Positions 16,500 to 25,410 of a DNA stretch of 64,000 nucleotides are shown here, piece after piece; position 1 is the stretch's first letter; every line of letters begins with the position of its first letter. The stretch is from assembly GCA_947480015.1 (NCBI GenBank), contig CANKBS010000019.1, forward strand, positions 1-64,000. Reading direction: 5' to 3'. The notes under the pieces were generated by a model. The model did not search any database. It had not been told where the DNA came from and saw nothing but the letters and a program-made list of their open reading frames with translations. Source of the stretch: Sphingobacteriaceae bacterium (lineage in GTDB: Bacteria; Bacteroidota; Bacteroidia; B-17B0; Aurantibacillaceae). The position numbers and the translations under genes were made by a program.

Positions 16500-16508
16500 G
16501 GGGGGGGG
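16500..16508. repeat. homopolymeric G9 tract
   Basis: Nine consecutive G on the plus strand, in the gap between the hybrid kinase stop and the APH gene leader. It is the longest G run noticed in this AT-rich window and prone to slippage. Lying just after a stop codon, it would not change a protein. Confidence 0.8.
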
Positions 16509-16525
16509 CTATTAGAGTAACCAGA

Positions 16526-19500
16526 TTAAGAAAGATTTTCTTTTTCAAGATTATCGATCACTTTGCGAAGTACCTTTTGGGTATAATGTAGTGAGGTGAT
16601 TAAATTTTCAGAGTAAAGCCCTGCTTTCGCTGAACGTTCAAGTTCGAGAATCTCATTTTTTAAACTCACAATGCCTAGTCCATCAATGCTGGGTTTGATG
16701 CGATGCGCAATCTGATATATTTGCTGTGTGTTTTTTGATTCAATTGCTGTATTAAAATCGGTTATCGCATCTTTGGATTGCTTAATGAAGATAAAAATCA
16801 TTTTAGCGAATTGCTCCGAGTCGCCCTGACATAGGCCGCGCAGCATGGTAAGATCATATAGCCCCTTAGTAGTTTTAGCTGCAATATTCATAGGTTGTGG
16901 TTTTTCAGAGACAATGTTTTTATATACGGTATCGATTAATAGTTTTTCTTCATAGGGTTTGGTTACATAACCATTCATGCCAATTTTCATACACAAATCA
17001 ATTTCATTTTTGAAGGCATTGGCTGTTAAGGCAATTATTGGCGTGGTATTATGTAACACATTTCTAATAATTCGAGTTGCTTCAAGCCCATCCATTACGG
17101 GCATTTGAAGGTCCATTAAAATCACATCAAAATTTTCTTTTTTCACTAAGTCAACGGCATCAGCACCATTAACAGCTTCTGAAACAATACAGTCGTGGCG
17201 GTTAAGTGTTTTAATGGCGACCAATCGGTTAAATTCGTTGTCTTCGGCCAGTAAAATTTTTATTTTTTTGCCCGTCGGGTTCATCCGAATCACTTCCTGT
17301 GCTTTAATTCCTTTTTCATCGCCAATAGGTAGCGTAATATTAAATTTAATGGTAGTGCCTTTGTTTTTGCTACTTTCTACATCAATACTTCCTTGCATCA
17401 GGTGTATTAATTCTTGTGAAATGGCCATACCTAAACCGGTACCACCGTATTTACGCGAGGTGGAAATGTCCTCCTGTGAAAATTTATTGAAGATGTTTTT
17501 TACATAAGTTTGGTCCATGCCAATTCCCGTATCCACAATACTTATTTGTAATTTTTGTTCTGTTTTCGATTCGTTGAGCAAATCACATTTAATGGTAATG
17601 CCGCCGGTGTTGGTAAATTTGATGGAGTTGCCTATGAGGTTTATCAGAATTTGTTTTAACCTAACTGGGTCGCCGGCAAACATTTTTTTAACACCAGGCG
17701 CCACCGATAATTTTAAATATAAATTTTTCTCCGAAGCTTTGTTTCCCATGATGGAAATCACCTCTTTTAAAATAGCATTCAGATTAAAATTCTGCAAATC
17801 CAATTGAAATTCGCCAGCTTCAATTTTTGAAATATCCAGAATGTTATTTAAAACAGAATATAAATGTTGCGAGGCAGTAGAGGTATTATCCAAATAGACG
17901 CGTTGATTGGAAGTTAAATTTTCGAGCGATAATTCTCTAATCATACCAATGATGGCATTTAATGGGGTTCTGATTTCGTGACTCATATTGGCCAAAAAGG
18001 CTTCTTTGGCTTTGGACGATTCTTCAGCTTTTTGTTTCGAAATCTCCAGTTCATGCTCAAGGGTTTTTCTTTCCGTTACATCTAGGTGAATACCAATGGA
18101 CCCGATTAATTTACCGGCTTCATCATAATTTGGCGCCCCACTTATCATCCACCATTTTAATTCACCTTTTTTGTTTTTAACCTGAATTTCATAAATATCA
18201 GAAATGCCGTTTAAACGTTGAGGTGTTTTATGGCCGATAGTATTCTTCAGGGTTTCAGGAACTATTAATTCTATAATGTTTTTACCTAAGAGTTCTTCTT
18301 TTGTATAACCCGATAATTCACAAAAGCCCTGATTGCAGAATTTAATAAGTTCTTGTTTATCCACTTCTACCAAACCAAGGTTCATGTTGTCGATAATGTT
18401 GCGGTATTTTTTTTCCTGCAAAAAGATGCTGCGTTCGTGAATTTTCCGTTCGGTAATATCAATGGCTAACACCGTTAATTCAAAGTCGTTGTCAGGAAGC
18501 GGCGTGTATTGTACACTCTGACCAATCCATTTTTCTTGAGCTGACTTGGTTACAATAGGGAATTCAAAATATGTTGTTGGTTTTTTTGTTTCAACCTGAT
18601 CGCGGTAAAATACAATTGCTCTTTTTCTATAGTCCTCATGAATTAAATCACTATAATGCTTGTGGTAAAGTTCGCGCGCTGAAAAACCAGTAATACGCAC
18701 GCCAACCGGATTTACAAATGTAAAAAAGCCGTGTTTGTTGATTTTATAAATAATGTCGGTCGACTTTTCAATGATGTTTTTGTACTTTTCTTCACTTATT
18801 TTTAAGGCTTCCTGCGCTTGTTTTTGTTCTGAAATGTCACGTGCAATACCTAAAAAGCCTGTAATCTCACCCACCGAGTTTTTAATAGAACAAATAGTAA
18901 GTGATACCGGAAATCTCTGTCCGTTACTTCTAATATATGTCCATTCGCGGCGTTCAGCTATATCGCGGCGAGGATACGTTACAAAAACTTCAAAACCGGG
19001 TTCAACTTTTTCAACTAACTCTCCCGACAATTCTTCTGCACGAATACGAATTTCATCAGAAAGGTGAAATAATGAAGGGTTTTGTTTATCAATCATTTCC
19101 TCGGCTTTATACCCGAGCATTTTTTCTGCGCCTTTATTAAAGGTTTTAATGGTTCCTACTGCATCGGTAAAAATAATAGCATAATTGGTGCCGTTTAAAA
19201 TAGCTTCCTGCATGTTATTGAGGTAACGCAGATTGTTTTCATTTTGTTTTCGATCGGTTATGTTTTTATAATGCCATAAATGACCTTTGTAATTATTGTG
19301 AATGAAAATCGGAATAAAATCACGCTCCAGATATCGGCCATCGGCCAAGGCCAGCTCTTCCGATATCACCGGCTTACGTTCCTGTAAGGCTTTATTCACG
19401 CCGGTTAAAAAACCATGAGGATCTTTAAAGAGGATTTTACTTTGTTCGGCCGATTGTGAGCAATCCGCTCCGCGTAAACTTTCGGGATCAACCGGTATGT

Positions 19501-19981
19501 TAAATAAGGCACAAAATTGATCGTTGGTATAAAGTATTTTTCTATTCTCATCTTCAACCAAAATACCCGAATGTAAATTGGTTAATAAGGTTTCGAGTAA
19601 ATTTACGGTGCGACTTAATTCGCGTTCTATGCCTTTTCTGCCTATAATCTGTTCATTGAGATAATCAGCTATTACCAGTAAATCATCATCTTTTTCACCA
19701 ACTTTTATATCAATTGATAAATCTATTTTTTTAACCGCCTGTTTTAATTTTTCAACCGAACGTTTTTTAAGTTCATATTCTTTAAGCAGGTTATTGTTTA
19801 CTTCCTGATATTCTGATTCGCTTATTTTAAAGGCGTGATTAATCAATTCACGATCGCGTTCGTTTGCCTGATAACTTTCATTGACGGAATTTAAAAAATC
19901 TAGAATACCAGGATCGTTTTTACAATCTTTAGGAAGATGTTTTTTAATCTGTTTTTCAAGTAATTTATGATAGCGTTTCAT
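16526..19981 (-). CDS. cytoplasmic PAS hybrid histidine kinase with receiver and HPt
   Basis: A 1151-residue protein without transmembrane segments. An N-terminal helical region (~1-125) is followed by four PAS domains (about 130-245, 250-390, 395-515, 520-645). The kinase core comes next: FLANMSHEIRTPLNAIIGM with the phospho-His (~675), then the ATPase domain (NLIGNSIKFT, GTGLGMAIS). A receiver (~905-1025) has LLAEDNEFNR and VILMDLQMPVMDG. A C-terminal HPt domain has AHRIKPSIDGLG. All modules for an internal His-Asp-His relay are present. The ATG follows the FIST gene stop by one base; FIST sensors are typically partnered with such kinases. Confidence 0.93.
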   Translation of the reverse strand: MKRYHKLLEKQIKKHLPKDCKNDPGILDFLNSVNESYQANERDRELINHAFKISESEYQEVNNNLLKEYELKKRSVEKLKQAVKKIDLSIDIKVGEKDDDLLVIADYLNEQIIGRKGIERELSRTVNLLETLLTNLHSGILVEDENRKILYTNDQFCALFNIPVDPESLRGADCSQSAEQSKILFKDPHGFLTGVNKALQERKPVISEELALADGRYLERDFIPIFIHNNYKGHLWHYKNITDRKQNENNLRYLNNMQEAILNGTNYAIIFTDAVGTIKTFNKGAEKMLGYKAEEMIDKQNPSLFHLSDEIRIRAEELSGELVEKVEPGFEVFVTYPRRDIAERREWTYIRSNGQRFPVSLTICSIKNSVGEITGFLGIARDISEQKQAQEALKISEEKYKNIIEKSTDIIYKINKHGFFTFVNPVGVRITGFSARELYHKHYSDLIHEDYRKRAIVFYRDQVETKKPTTYFEFPIVTKSAQEKWIGQSVQYTPLPDNDFELTVLAIDITERKIHERSIFLQEKKYRNIIDNMNLGLVEVDKQELIKFCNQGFCELSGYTKEELLGKNIIELIVPETLKNTIGHKTPQRLNGISDIYEIQVKNKKGELKWWMISGAPNYDEAGKLIGSIGIHLDVTERKTLEHELEISKQKAEESSKAKEAFLANMSHEIRTPLNAIIGMIRELSLENLTSNQRVYLDNTSTASQHLYSVLNNILDISKIEAGEFQLDLQNFNLNAILKEVISIMGNKASEKNLYLKLSVAPGVKKMFAGDPVRLKQILINLIGNSIKFTNTGGITIKCDLLNESKTEQKLQISIVDTGIGMDQTYVKNIFNKFSQEDISTSRKYGGTGLGMAISQELIHLMQGSIDVESSKNKGTTIKFNITLPIGDEKGIKAQEVIRMNPTGKKIKILLAEDNEFNRLVAIKTLNRHDCIVSEAVNGADAVDLVKKENFDVILMDLQMPVMDGLEATRIIRNVLHNTTPIIALTANAFKNEIDLCMKIGMNGYVTKPYEEKLLIDTVYKNIVSEKPQPMNIAAKTTKGLYDLTMLRGLCQGDSEQFAKMIFIFIKQSKDAITDFNTAIESKNTQQIYQIAHRIKPSIDGLGIVSLKNEILELERSAKAGLYSENLITSLHYTQKVLRKVIDNLEKENLS

Positions 19982-19982
19982 G

Positions 19983-21125
19983 CTAAAGTTCGTCGAAAGT
20001 GGTTATGGTCATCGTTTGATTGTGTAACTCACATTTTCCTTGATGAAAAACCGGAGAAATTTCACCATACGAATAAAATCCGGTTAATGCCACATCATTT
20101 CCGAAAACATCGGCAACGGCTTCTATTTCCTCTTCCACACGTTTACCTAAAATTAATTTTCGTCCCACACAACTTATTAAAATTGCTAATTTAGGTAATT
20201 GATGTTCATCTCGCTGAATGCTTTGTTGCGCGGCAATACTTGCTGCATCAACCAACTGATCGATGTTTGATTTCATAAATCGCACTTTCGATCCAACTGG
20301 CACATCACCGGCAAAAATCATGCTTTTGTTTTCCTTATTTATGCCAAGAATCGTTCTAACAACCGGTTCTACATCTTCACTTTGTTTAACCGAAAGGGGG
20401 AAAAATAAAGCTGAGCCCGGTAAATCGTCGGCATAAACGCCCAAGTATTTTTTGTAAAGGTCTAATGCGTTTTTATGGTCAATTTCAAAAAGTAGATTGT
20501 CTTTCGAATGGGTGACTGTTTTTTCCATGCCAAAGTTTTCCCAGCCTGCCATAGTGCCATGAGCTATTTTAATGGAGGGGCCATAAAAACCAATGGCTAA
20601 AACATTACCTTCTTCAGCTGGAGCATTTAAACCTACGCGGGTTGATTTGAATGCAACACCATTACCTGCCAAACCACCGGTTACAGGAATGTTGCTTAAA
20701 ACTAAACTGTTTATTCCATTCACTAACTGACTGCCGTTAACCTTTTCACCATCCGATAAAACAAATACATAACGTAAATCTTCTTTTTTAAGCTGACTGA
20801 TTAATGCAACCCCCGCATCAAAACTCGAACTAAAGTTGTTGATAGTTAGCTCAGCACATTGTATCTCTGTTTTTTCAAACTCAATAGCTGTTAACGACAC
20901 ACAATCTTCCATCACCTCATTTCCAAAAATTTCCCCTGCCGTGGAGCACAAGGCAATATTTGCATTTGGAAAACGATTTTTAATTTGTTCGTAAAATAAA
21001 GAACCGCCGAGTGTGGCCGTATTTCCAAAACCTAATACAAGTTGTGATTTTTCTTCGGAGAAGTTAGGACTTAAATGACTTTTATCAAGAAGTTCTTCAC
21101 GGTATAGGTAGGTAGCGGTTTTCAT
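19983..21125 (-). CDS. FIST-domain signal sensor protein
   Basis: A 380-residue cytoplasmic protein with FIST_N (roughly residues 25-215: LVLGFGNTA, LCSTAGEIFG, VTGGLAGNG) and FIST_C (roughly 220-370), ending with the diagnostic GFYSYGEISP. FIST domains are proposed small-ligand (perhaps amino-acid) sensors fused to or next to signalling enzymes. It sits between the sigma-54 activator (22 bases upstream) and the hybrid kinase (one base downstream), so it is probably the sensory input of that kinase. Confidence 0.9.
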   Translation of the reverse strand: MKTATYLYREELLDKSHLSPNFSEEKSQLVLGFGNTATLGGSLFYEQIKNRFPNANIALCSTAGEIFGNEVMEDCVSLTAIEFEKTEIQCAELTINNFSSSFDAGVALISQLKKEDLRYVFVLSDGEKVNGSQLVNGINSLVLSNIPVTGGLAGNGVAFKSTRVGLNAPAEEGNVLAIGFYGPSIKIAHGTMAGWENFGMEKTVTHSKDNLLFEIDHKNALDLYKKYLGVYADDLPGSALFFPLSVKQSEDVEPVVRTILGINKENKSMIFAGDVPVGSKVRFMKSNIDQLVDAASIAAQQSIQRDEHQLPKLAILISCVGRKLILGKRVEEEIEAVADVFGNDVALTGFYSYGEISPVFHQGKCELHNQTMTITTFDEL

Positions 21126-21147
21126 AACTCGTAACGTACAGTCTTGC

Positions 21148-22509
21148 TTAATTAATGAGCAATTCTTTTTTCTTAATCATGTTGTAAATGGTTGATTTGC
21201 CTACATCTAATTTATGCGCCACTTCCATCACATCATTGTTGTATTTTTTCATAAACAAGGCTATTATGTCGAGCGTATATTCTCTTAGTGTTTTTTCAAC
21301 GGACGTCAGTCGTTCTTCGTTTTGTAATGAATTGTAAGTGATGTCTTCAGCTTTAATTTCTTCACCATTACACATTACGCAAGCCAAATCAACTATAGAT
21401 TTTAGTTCACGCACATTACCTGGGTAATTATACTTGAGCAGTTTTTCTTTGGCATTATTTGAAATGTGTAAATGCTTAATGCCGTTTTCTTTGGTAAACT
21501 CTTCCATAAAATGCTTCGCCAAAATCAACACATCATTTCCTCTTTGACATAAAGGCGCTAAGTCTATTGGTAAACCAATGATCCTATAAAATAAATCTTC
21601 ACGAAATGCTTTCTTTTTAACTTCTTCAGATAAATTTTTATTTGTTGCAGTAATTAAACGGGCATTAAATTTTATTTTTTCGCGGCCGCCTAAGCGCACC
21701 ACTTCACGTTCTTGCAGCGCTCTTAAAATTTTACTTTGTAAGTTTAAATCCAACTCAGCAATCTCATCTAAAAACAAGGTGCCACCATTAGCTTCTTCAA
21801 ACTTTCCTATCTTCCTACCTGTGGCCCCTGTAAAGGCACCCTTCTCGTAACCAAACAATTCACTTTCCATTAATTCGCCGGGAATTGCAGCCATATTAAC
21901 GGCAATAAAAGGTTTCTTTTTACGATCGCTGTTATAATGAATGGCCTTAGCTATTACTTCTTTACCTGTTCCAGTTGCCCCGGTAATTGATACGTTGATA
22001 CTCGCTTTCACTGCTTTTTCAATAAGCACAAAGGTTTTTTTAATGGCATGGCTCTGCCCTAATATAGTTTTTTCAAAACTATATTTTTGTTCGAGTTTTT
22101 CCTTGAGTTCTTCTACCTCTTCCTTTAGTTGCGTGTTTTCTTTTATTTTTAAAATAGCATTCCACAATAGTTCCTTGGTATTGTCATTTTTTATAAAGTA
22201 ATCACTGGCCCCGGCTTTTAAAAGGTTTAAAGCAACCGAAATTTCTTCTTGCCCACTAATTATAATAACAGGCAGGTTTTTATTCACCGCAAGAATTTTC
22301 GCTAACAACTTATCACCCGTCATGTCCGGTAATTCATAATCAATACTCACCACATGGGGTTTTTTGTATAAATTATCGAGGCACTCTTTAGCGCTCATGT
22401 ACAAAAAAACTTCATACTCGGGGTTTAAAGAGAGATGGTGCTTAAGGAGATTGCCAAACCAAGGATCATCTTCAACCAAAAAAATTTTTAATGCGTTCAT
22501 TTTAGACAT
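21148..22509 (-). CDS. NtrC-type sigma-54-dependent response regulator
   Basis: A 453-residue activator. Residues ~6-120 form a receiver (LVEDDPWFG, phospho-Asp in VVSIDYELPD). Residues ~145-380 are the AAA+ domain: Walker A GATGTGKE, the sigma-54-contacting loop GAFTGATG, Walker B GGTLFLDEI, and an R-finger region FREDLFYRI. Residues ~415-453 are a Fis-type helix-turn-helix (VMEVAHKLDVGKSTIYNMI). An intact GAFTGA loop means it should open sigma-54 promoters. First gene of the operon with FIST and the hybrid kinase. Met4 (22500) is an alternative start. Confidence 0.93.
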   Translation of the reverse strand: MSKMNALKIFLVEDDPWFGNLLKHHLSLNPEYEVFLYMSAKECLDNLYKKPHVVSIDYELPDMTGDKLLAKILAVNKNLPVIIISGQEEISVALNLLKAGASDYFIKNDNTKELLWNAILKIKENTQLKEEVEELKEKLEQKYSFEKTILGQSHAIKKTFVLIEKAVKASINVSITGATGTGKEVIAKAIHYNSDRKKKPFIAVNMAAIPGELMESELFGYEKGAFTGATGRKIGKFEEANGGTLFLDEIAELDLNLQSKILRALQEREVVRLGGREKIKFNARLITATNKNLSEEVKKKAFREDLFYRIIGLPIDLAPLCQRGNDVLILAKHFMEEFTKENGIKHLHISNNAKEKLLKYNYPGNVRELKSIVDLACVMCNGEEIKAEDITYNSLQNEERLTSVEKTLREYTLDIIALFMKKYNNDVMEVAHKLDVGKSTIYNMIKKKELLIN

Positions 22510-22548
22510 AATTAACAGTTAATAATCAAATACAGAATAAGTTCCGGT

Positions 22549-22556
22549 CAAAGATA
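22549..22556 (-). promoter_or_regulatory. -7 box TATCTTTG of the activator-FIST-kinase operon
   Basis: Exact TANNTTTG on the minus strand, about 40 bases before the activator ATG, so a housekeeping promoter. The palindrome at 22578-22594 covers the place of the -33 box. Confidence 0.5.
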
Positions 22557-22577
22557 ATTTGGAAAAGTAGTCTTTTG

Positions 22578-22594
22578 TTTCCAATAATTGGAAA
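22578..22594. promoter_or_regulatory. TTTCCA-N5-TGGAAA palindrome (candidate operator)
   Basis: Perfect 6-base arms around ATAAT. Same motif as at 10303 and 16444, located 22 bp upstream of the TATCTTTG box. Binding here would block RNA polymerase, suggesting negative autoregulation by the activator. Confidence 0.5.
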
Positions 22595-22902
22595 AGCAAA
22601 CATGTGTAAGATTTGTTGACTTTTTGTAAAATTTGAAATTCATCAGGTAGCAAGAAATAGTATTTAAGATTTACTAAATTATTTCTTTAGAAAATGCCGG
22701 GTTTTAGCAGTTCAATTGTTTTTTCTAAGCGCGATAAGATCAGAAAAAAATAAGAAGTCTAAGTTTTAGTTAAATAGAGGTTAGGTTGAAAGGATAAAGT
22801 TAGAAAAAAAGGACTAAAGTTGTGAATAAAAAAAGGCTGCGTAAGTAGTGCTTGGTTTTTAGTGAAAGTCGTCACCTCAGCATTCTCTATTTATTAATCT
22901 AC
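22595..22902. other. intergenic stretch upstream of the activator operon
   Basis: AT-rich, no gene and no strong terminator hairpin seen. It separates the paaE stop from the regulatory sites of the activator operon. Confidence 0.4.
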
Positions 22903-23967
22903 CTAGGCATCATAATCCACAATTACAATATCGGTAAGCGGATGAGCCTGACAGGTTAAAATAAAGCCTTCTTCTACTTCGGTATCTGTGAGTGCAAAAT
23001 TAGCAGCCATTTTTACTTTACCTTCTAATACCTTGGCACGGCAGGTGCAACAAACGGCTCCTTTACAACTGAAGGGTGCATCCACACCGGCTTCAATGGC
23101 GGCTTCCAGAATACTGATACTGCCAGTTTCTAATTGAAATTCGGTTTCAACACCGTATTGTATCACTTTTATTTTTGCGTTAACATTGGCACCCGACAAA
23201 TCTTCGGCCTTACTAACAGCTTCAATGACCGATGAAAAATATTCAATGTGAATCTTTCCTTTGGCAATCTTTAACGTTTCTAAGCTAACTTTTACATTCT
23301 CCATCATGGGTCCCGGACCACAGATAAAGTACTCATCTGCAGTTACACCACCAAAATTTTCTATTAAAGCCTGAGCCTTATCGGTACTTATTATTCCGGT
23401 TTGTAATTCAGAAATTTGAGCCAAGGGTTTATCAAACACATAAACCAATTTTAAATTCGAATTGCCGGCGGCTATTTTATCGAGTTCAGTTTTGAAAATG
23501 GTACTTTCTTCATTTTTGTTGGCATAAATTAACGTGATTTTACTTTGCTTTTCAACATACAACACGCTTTTTAAGATACTCATCATGGGCGTAATACCGC
23601 TTCCACCGGCAAACAACACATAATTTTTTGATTTGGATCCTGAAAGTACGGTATGAAAACTTCCCATCGGGGTCATCACTTCCATGCTATCCCCAACTTT
23701 TAATTCACGGTTCATGTATGTAGAAACCAAACCACCGGCTACTTCTTTAATGGCAACACGTAATTCTTTTTCACTAAACGGACTTGAACATAAACTGTAT
23801 GAACGACGAACTTCTTCACCTTTGATTTTTAATTTTAAGGTTACGTACTGCCCTTGTTTAAATTGATACTCGGGTTGTTGTTGTGCCGGAATTTCGAATG
23901 CGATAGAAACCGCATCGGAAGTTTCGCGTCGGATATCTTTAACTTTTAGGGTGTGAAAACGTGCCAT
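22903..23967 (-). CDS. paaE: phenylacetyl-CoA 1,2-epoxidase reductase subunit
   Basis: Passes electrons from NADPH to the PaaA di-iron centre. The 354 residues show an FAD domain (RRSYSLCSSP for flavin binding), an NAD(P) domain (LFAGGSGITPMMSI and FICGPGPMM) and a C-terminal plant-type 2Fe-2S ferredoxin domain with the cluster Cys in CKGAVCCTC and a fourth in LTCQAHP. Transcribed away from paaABCD across a 165-base shared regulatory gap, whereas in the classical E. coli operon it follows paaD. Confidence 0.93.
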   Translation of the reverse strand: MARFHTLKVKDIRRETSDAVSIAFEIPAQQQPEYQFKQGQYVTLKLKIKGEEVRRSYSLCSSPFSEKELRVAIKEVAGGLVSTYMNRELKVGDSMEVMTPMGSFHTVLSGSKSKNYVLFAGGSGITPMMSILKSVLYVEKQSKITLIYANKNEESTIFKTELDKIAAGNSNLKLVYVFDKPLAQISELQTGIISTDKAQALIENFGGVTADEYFICGPGPMMENVKVSLETLKIAKGKIHIEYFSSVIEAVSKAEDLSGANVNAKIKVIQYGVETEFQLETGSISILEAAIEAGVDAPFSCKGAVCCTCRAKVLEGKVKMAANFALTDTEVEEGFILTCQAHPLTDIVIVDYDA

Positions 23968-23985
23968 ATGCTATGAAATAGAGCG

Positions 23986-23993
23986 CAAAAATA
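23986..23993 (-). promoter_or_regulatory. -7 box TATTTTTG of paaE
   Basis: Minus-strand TANNTTTG match 19 bases upstream of the paaE ATG. No -33 box recognised. Confidence 0.4.
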
Positions 23994-24073
23994 GCCGTTT
24001 TCAAGCTATAAAAAAATTTATTTCCCTTAAACAAAGTTACCTGCCAACTGTTATGCTCTTGGAAAGGATATTT

Positions 24074-24104
24074 TTGGTTTAAAACCGCATAAATCCTATC
24101 TTTG
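24074..24104 (+). promoter_or_regulatory. paaABC promoter
   Basis: TTG at 24074-24076 and TATCTTTG at 24097-24104, start-to-start 23 bases, the same spacing as the folA promoter. Predicted leader about 23 bases to the paaA ATG. Confidence 0.6.
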
Positions 24105-24132
24105 TTAGAATAACCATAATTAAAATTACAGC

Positions 24133-25074
24133 ATGGGTCGTGTTAATGTTGAAGAAGTTTTTGAAGCCAAATTGGCTAAAAATGATTTTATTGAACCAAA
24201 GGATTGGATGCCCGAAAATTACCGTAAGCATTTAATTCGCCAAATTTCACAACATGCTCACAGCGAAATTTTGGGAATGCTTCCTGAAGGCAACTGGATT
24301 TCACGCGCTCCTAGTTTGCGCGCTAAATTGGTTTTATTAGCCAAGGTGCAAGATGAAGGTGGACATGGTTTATATTTGTATACAGCTGCCGAATCGCTTG
24401 GCATTAGCCGCGATGAAATGCTCAACGCCTTATTAACCGGCAAAGCTAAATACTCCTCAATTTTTAATTACCCTACACTCAGTTGGGCCGACGTTGGCGC
24501 AGTGGGCTGGTTAGTTGATGGCGCAGCTATCATGAATCAGGTAATGTTACAACGGTCATCATACGGGCCATACAGTCGCGCCATGGTGCGTATCTGTAAG
24601 GAAGAAAGTTTTCATCAACGCCAAGGTTATGAAATTATGACGCATTTGTCTTTTGGTACACCCGAACAAAAAGCCATGGCACAAGATGCACTCAACCGTT
24701 GGTGGTTCCCAACCTTGATGATGTTTGGTCCACCCGACAGAGAAAGTCCGAACAGCGAAAACGCCCTTAAATGGCGCATTAAACGCGAAACCAACGATCA
24801 GTTACGCCAGCGTTTTGTAAATCAAACGGTAATTCAAGCCGAATACCTAGGCTTAACTATTCCCGATAAAGGTTTAGTTTGGAACGAAGCGAAAAAGGCT
24901 TACGATTTTAGTGAACCCGATTGGGCCGAATTTAAAAACGTCATTAAAGGAAACGGTCCTTGTAATAAAGAACGTCTTGTTTCGCGTAATAAATCACACA
25001 AAGATGGCGAGTGGGTGAGAGCCGCTGCAGCCGCTTACGGTAAAAAACAAATGGAGGCTTCATTAGCCGCTTAA
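24133..25074 (+). CDS. paaA: phenylacetyl-CoA 1,2-epoxidase catalytic subunit A
   Basis: The di-iron oxygenase that epoxidises the ring of phenylacetyl-CoA in aerobic phenylacetate degradation. At 313 residues it has the family length. Helices with the iron ligands are visible: [28 protein letters not shown] with the Glu/His pair, and [15 protein letters not shown] with the second pair. First gene of paaA-paaB-paaC, followed 25 bases later by paaB. Confidence 0.96.
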   Translation: MGRVNVEEVFEAKLAKNDFIEPKDWMPENYRKHLIRQISQHAHSEILGMLPEGNWISRAPSLRAKLVLLAKVQDEGGHGLYLYTAAESLGISRDEMLNALLTGKAKYSSIFNYPTLSWADVGAVGWLVDGAAIMNQVMLQRSSYGPYSRAMVRICKEESFHQRQGYEIMTHLSFGTPEQKAMAQDALNRWWFPTLMMFGPPDRESPNSENALKWRIKRETNDQLRQRFVNQTVIQAEYLGLTIPDKGLVWNEAKKAYDFSEPDWAEFKNVIKGNGPCNKERLVSRNKSHKDGEWVRAAAAAYGKKQMEASLAA

Positions 25075-25099
25075 TTTTTAATATTTTTTCAAGTTCAAT

Positions 25100-25387
25100 A
25101 TGAGTGATAGTCAAGGCCCGTTATGGGAAGTATTTGTACAAAAAAAAGCAGGCCAACCTTTTGTGCACTGCGGTAATCTGCATGCCTACGATAAAGAAAT
25201 GGCTCTGCAAAATGCACGCGATTTGTATACCCGTCGTGGAGAAGGCATGGCCTTATGGGTCGTATTAAGCGATGCCATCGTGTCGAGTAGTCCCGAAGAC
25301 ATGGGTTCGTTTTTTGAACCATCAAACGATAAAATTTTTCGGCACCCCACTTTTTATCAAATCCCCGATGGTGTGGGACACATGTAA
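25100..25387 (+). CDS. paaB: phenylacetyl-CoA 1,2-epoxidase subunit B
   Basis: A 95-residue subunit that bridges PaaA-PaaC heterodimers. It has the family start WEVFVQKKAGQPFVHCGNLHA and the middle ALQNARDLYTRRGEGMALWVV. Located between paaA and paaC in one operon. Confidence 0.95.
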   Translation: MSDSQGPLWEVFVQKKAGQPFVHCGNLHAYDKEMALQNARDLYTRRGEGMALWVVLSDAIVSSSPEDMGSFFEPSNDKIFRHPTFYQIPDGVGHM

Positions 25388-25410
25388 TTGAATTTTAATT
25401 TTGAATCTTA

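Noticed and set aside
16500-16508. G9 tract as a phase-variation switch
   Set aside because: It lies after a stop codon and more than 100 bases upstream of the next gene's start, so slippage would not shift a reading frame; an effect on promoter spacing is unlikely because it is upstream of the palindromes.
22531-22546. sigma-54-like element for the activator gene (CGGAACTTATTCTGTA, minus strand)
   Set aside because: Only GG and TG-A match, the distance to the palindrome differs from the other two sites, and an exact TATCTTTG housekeeping box is present.
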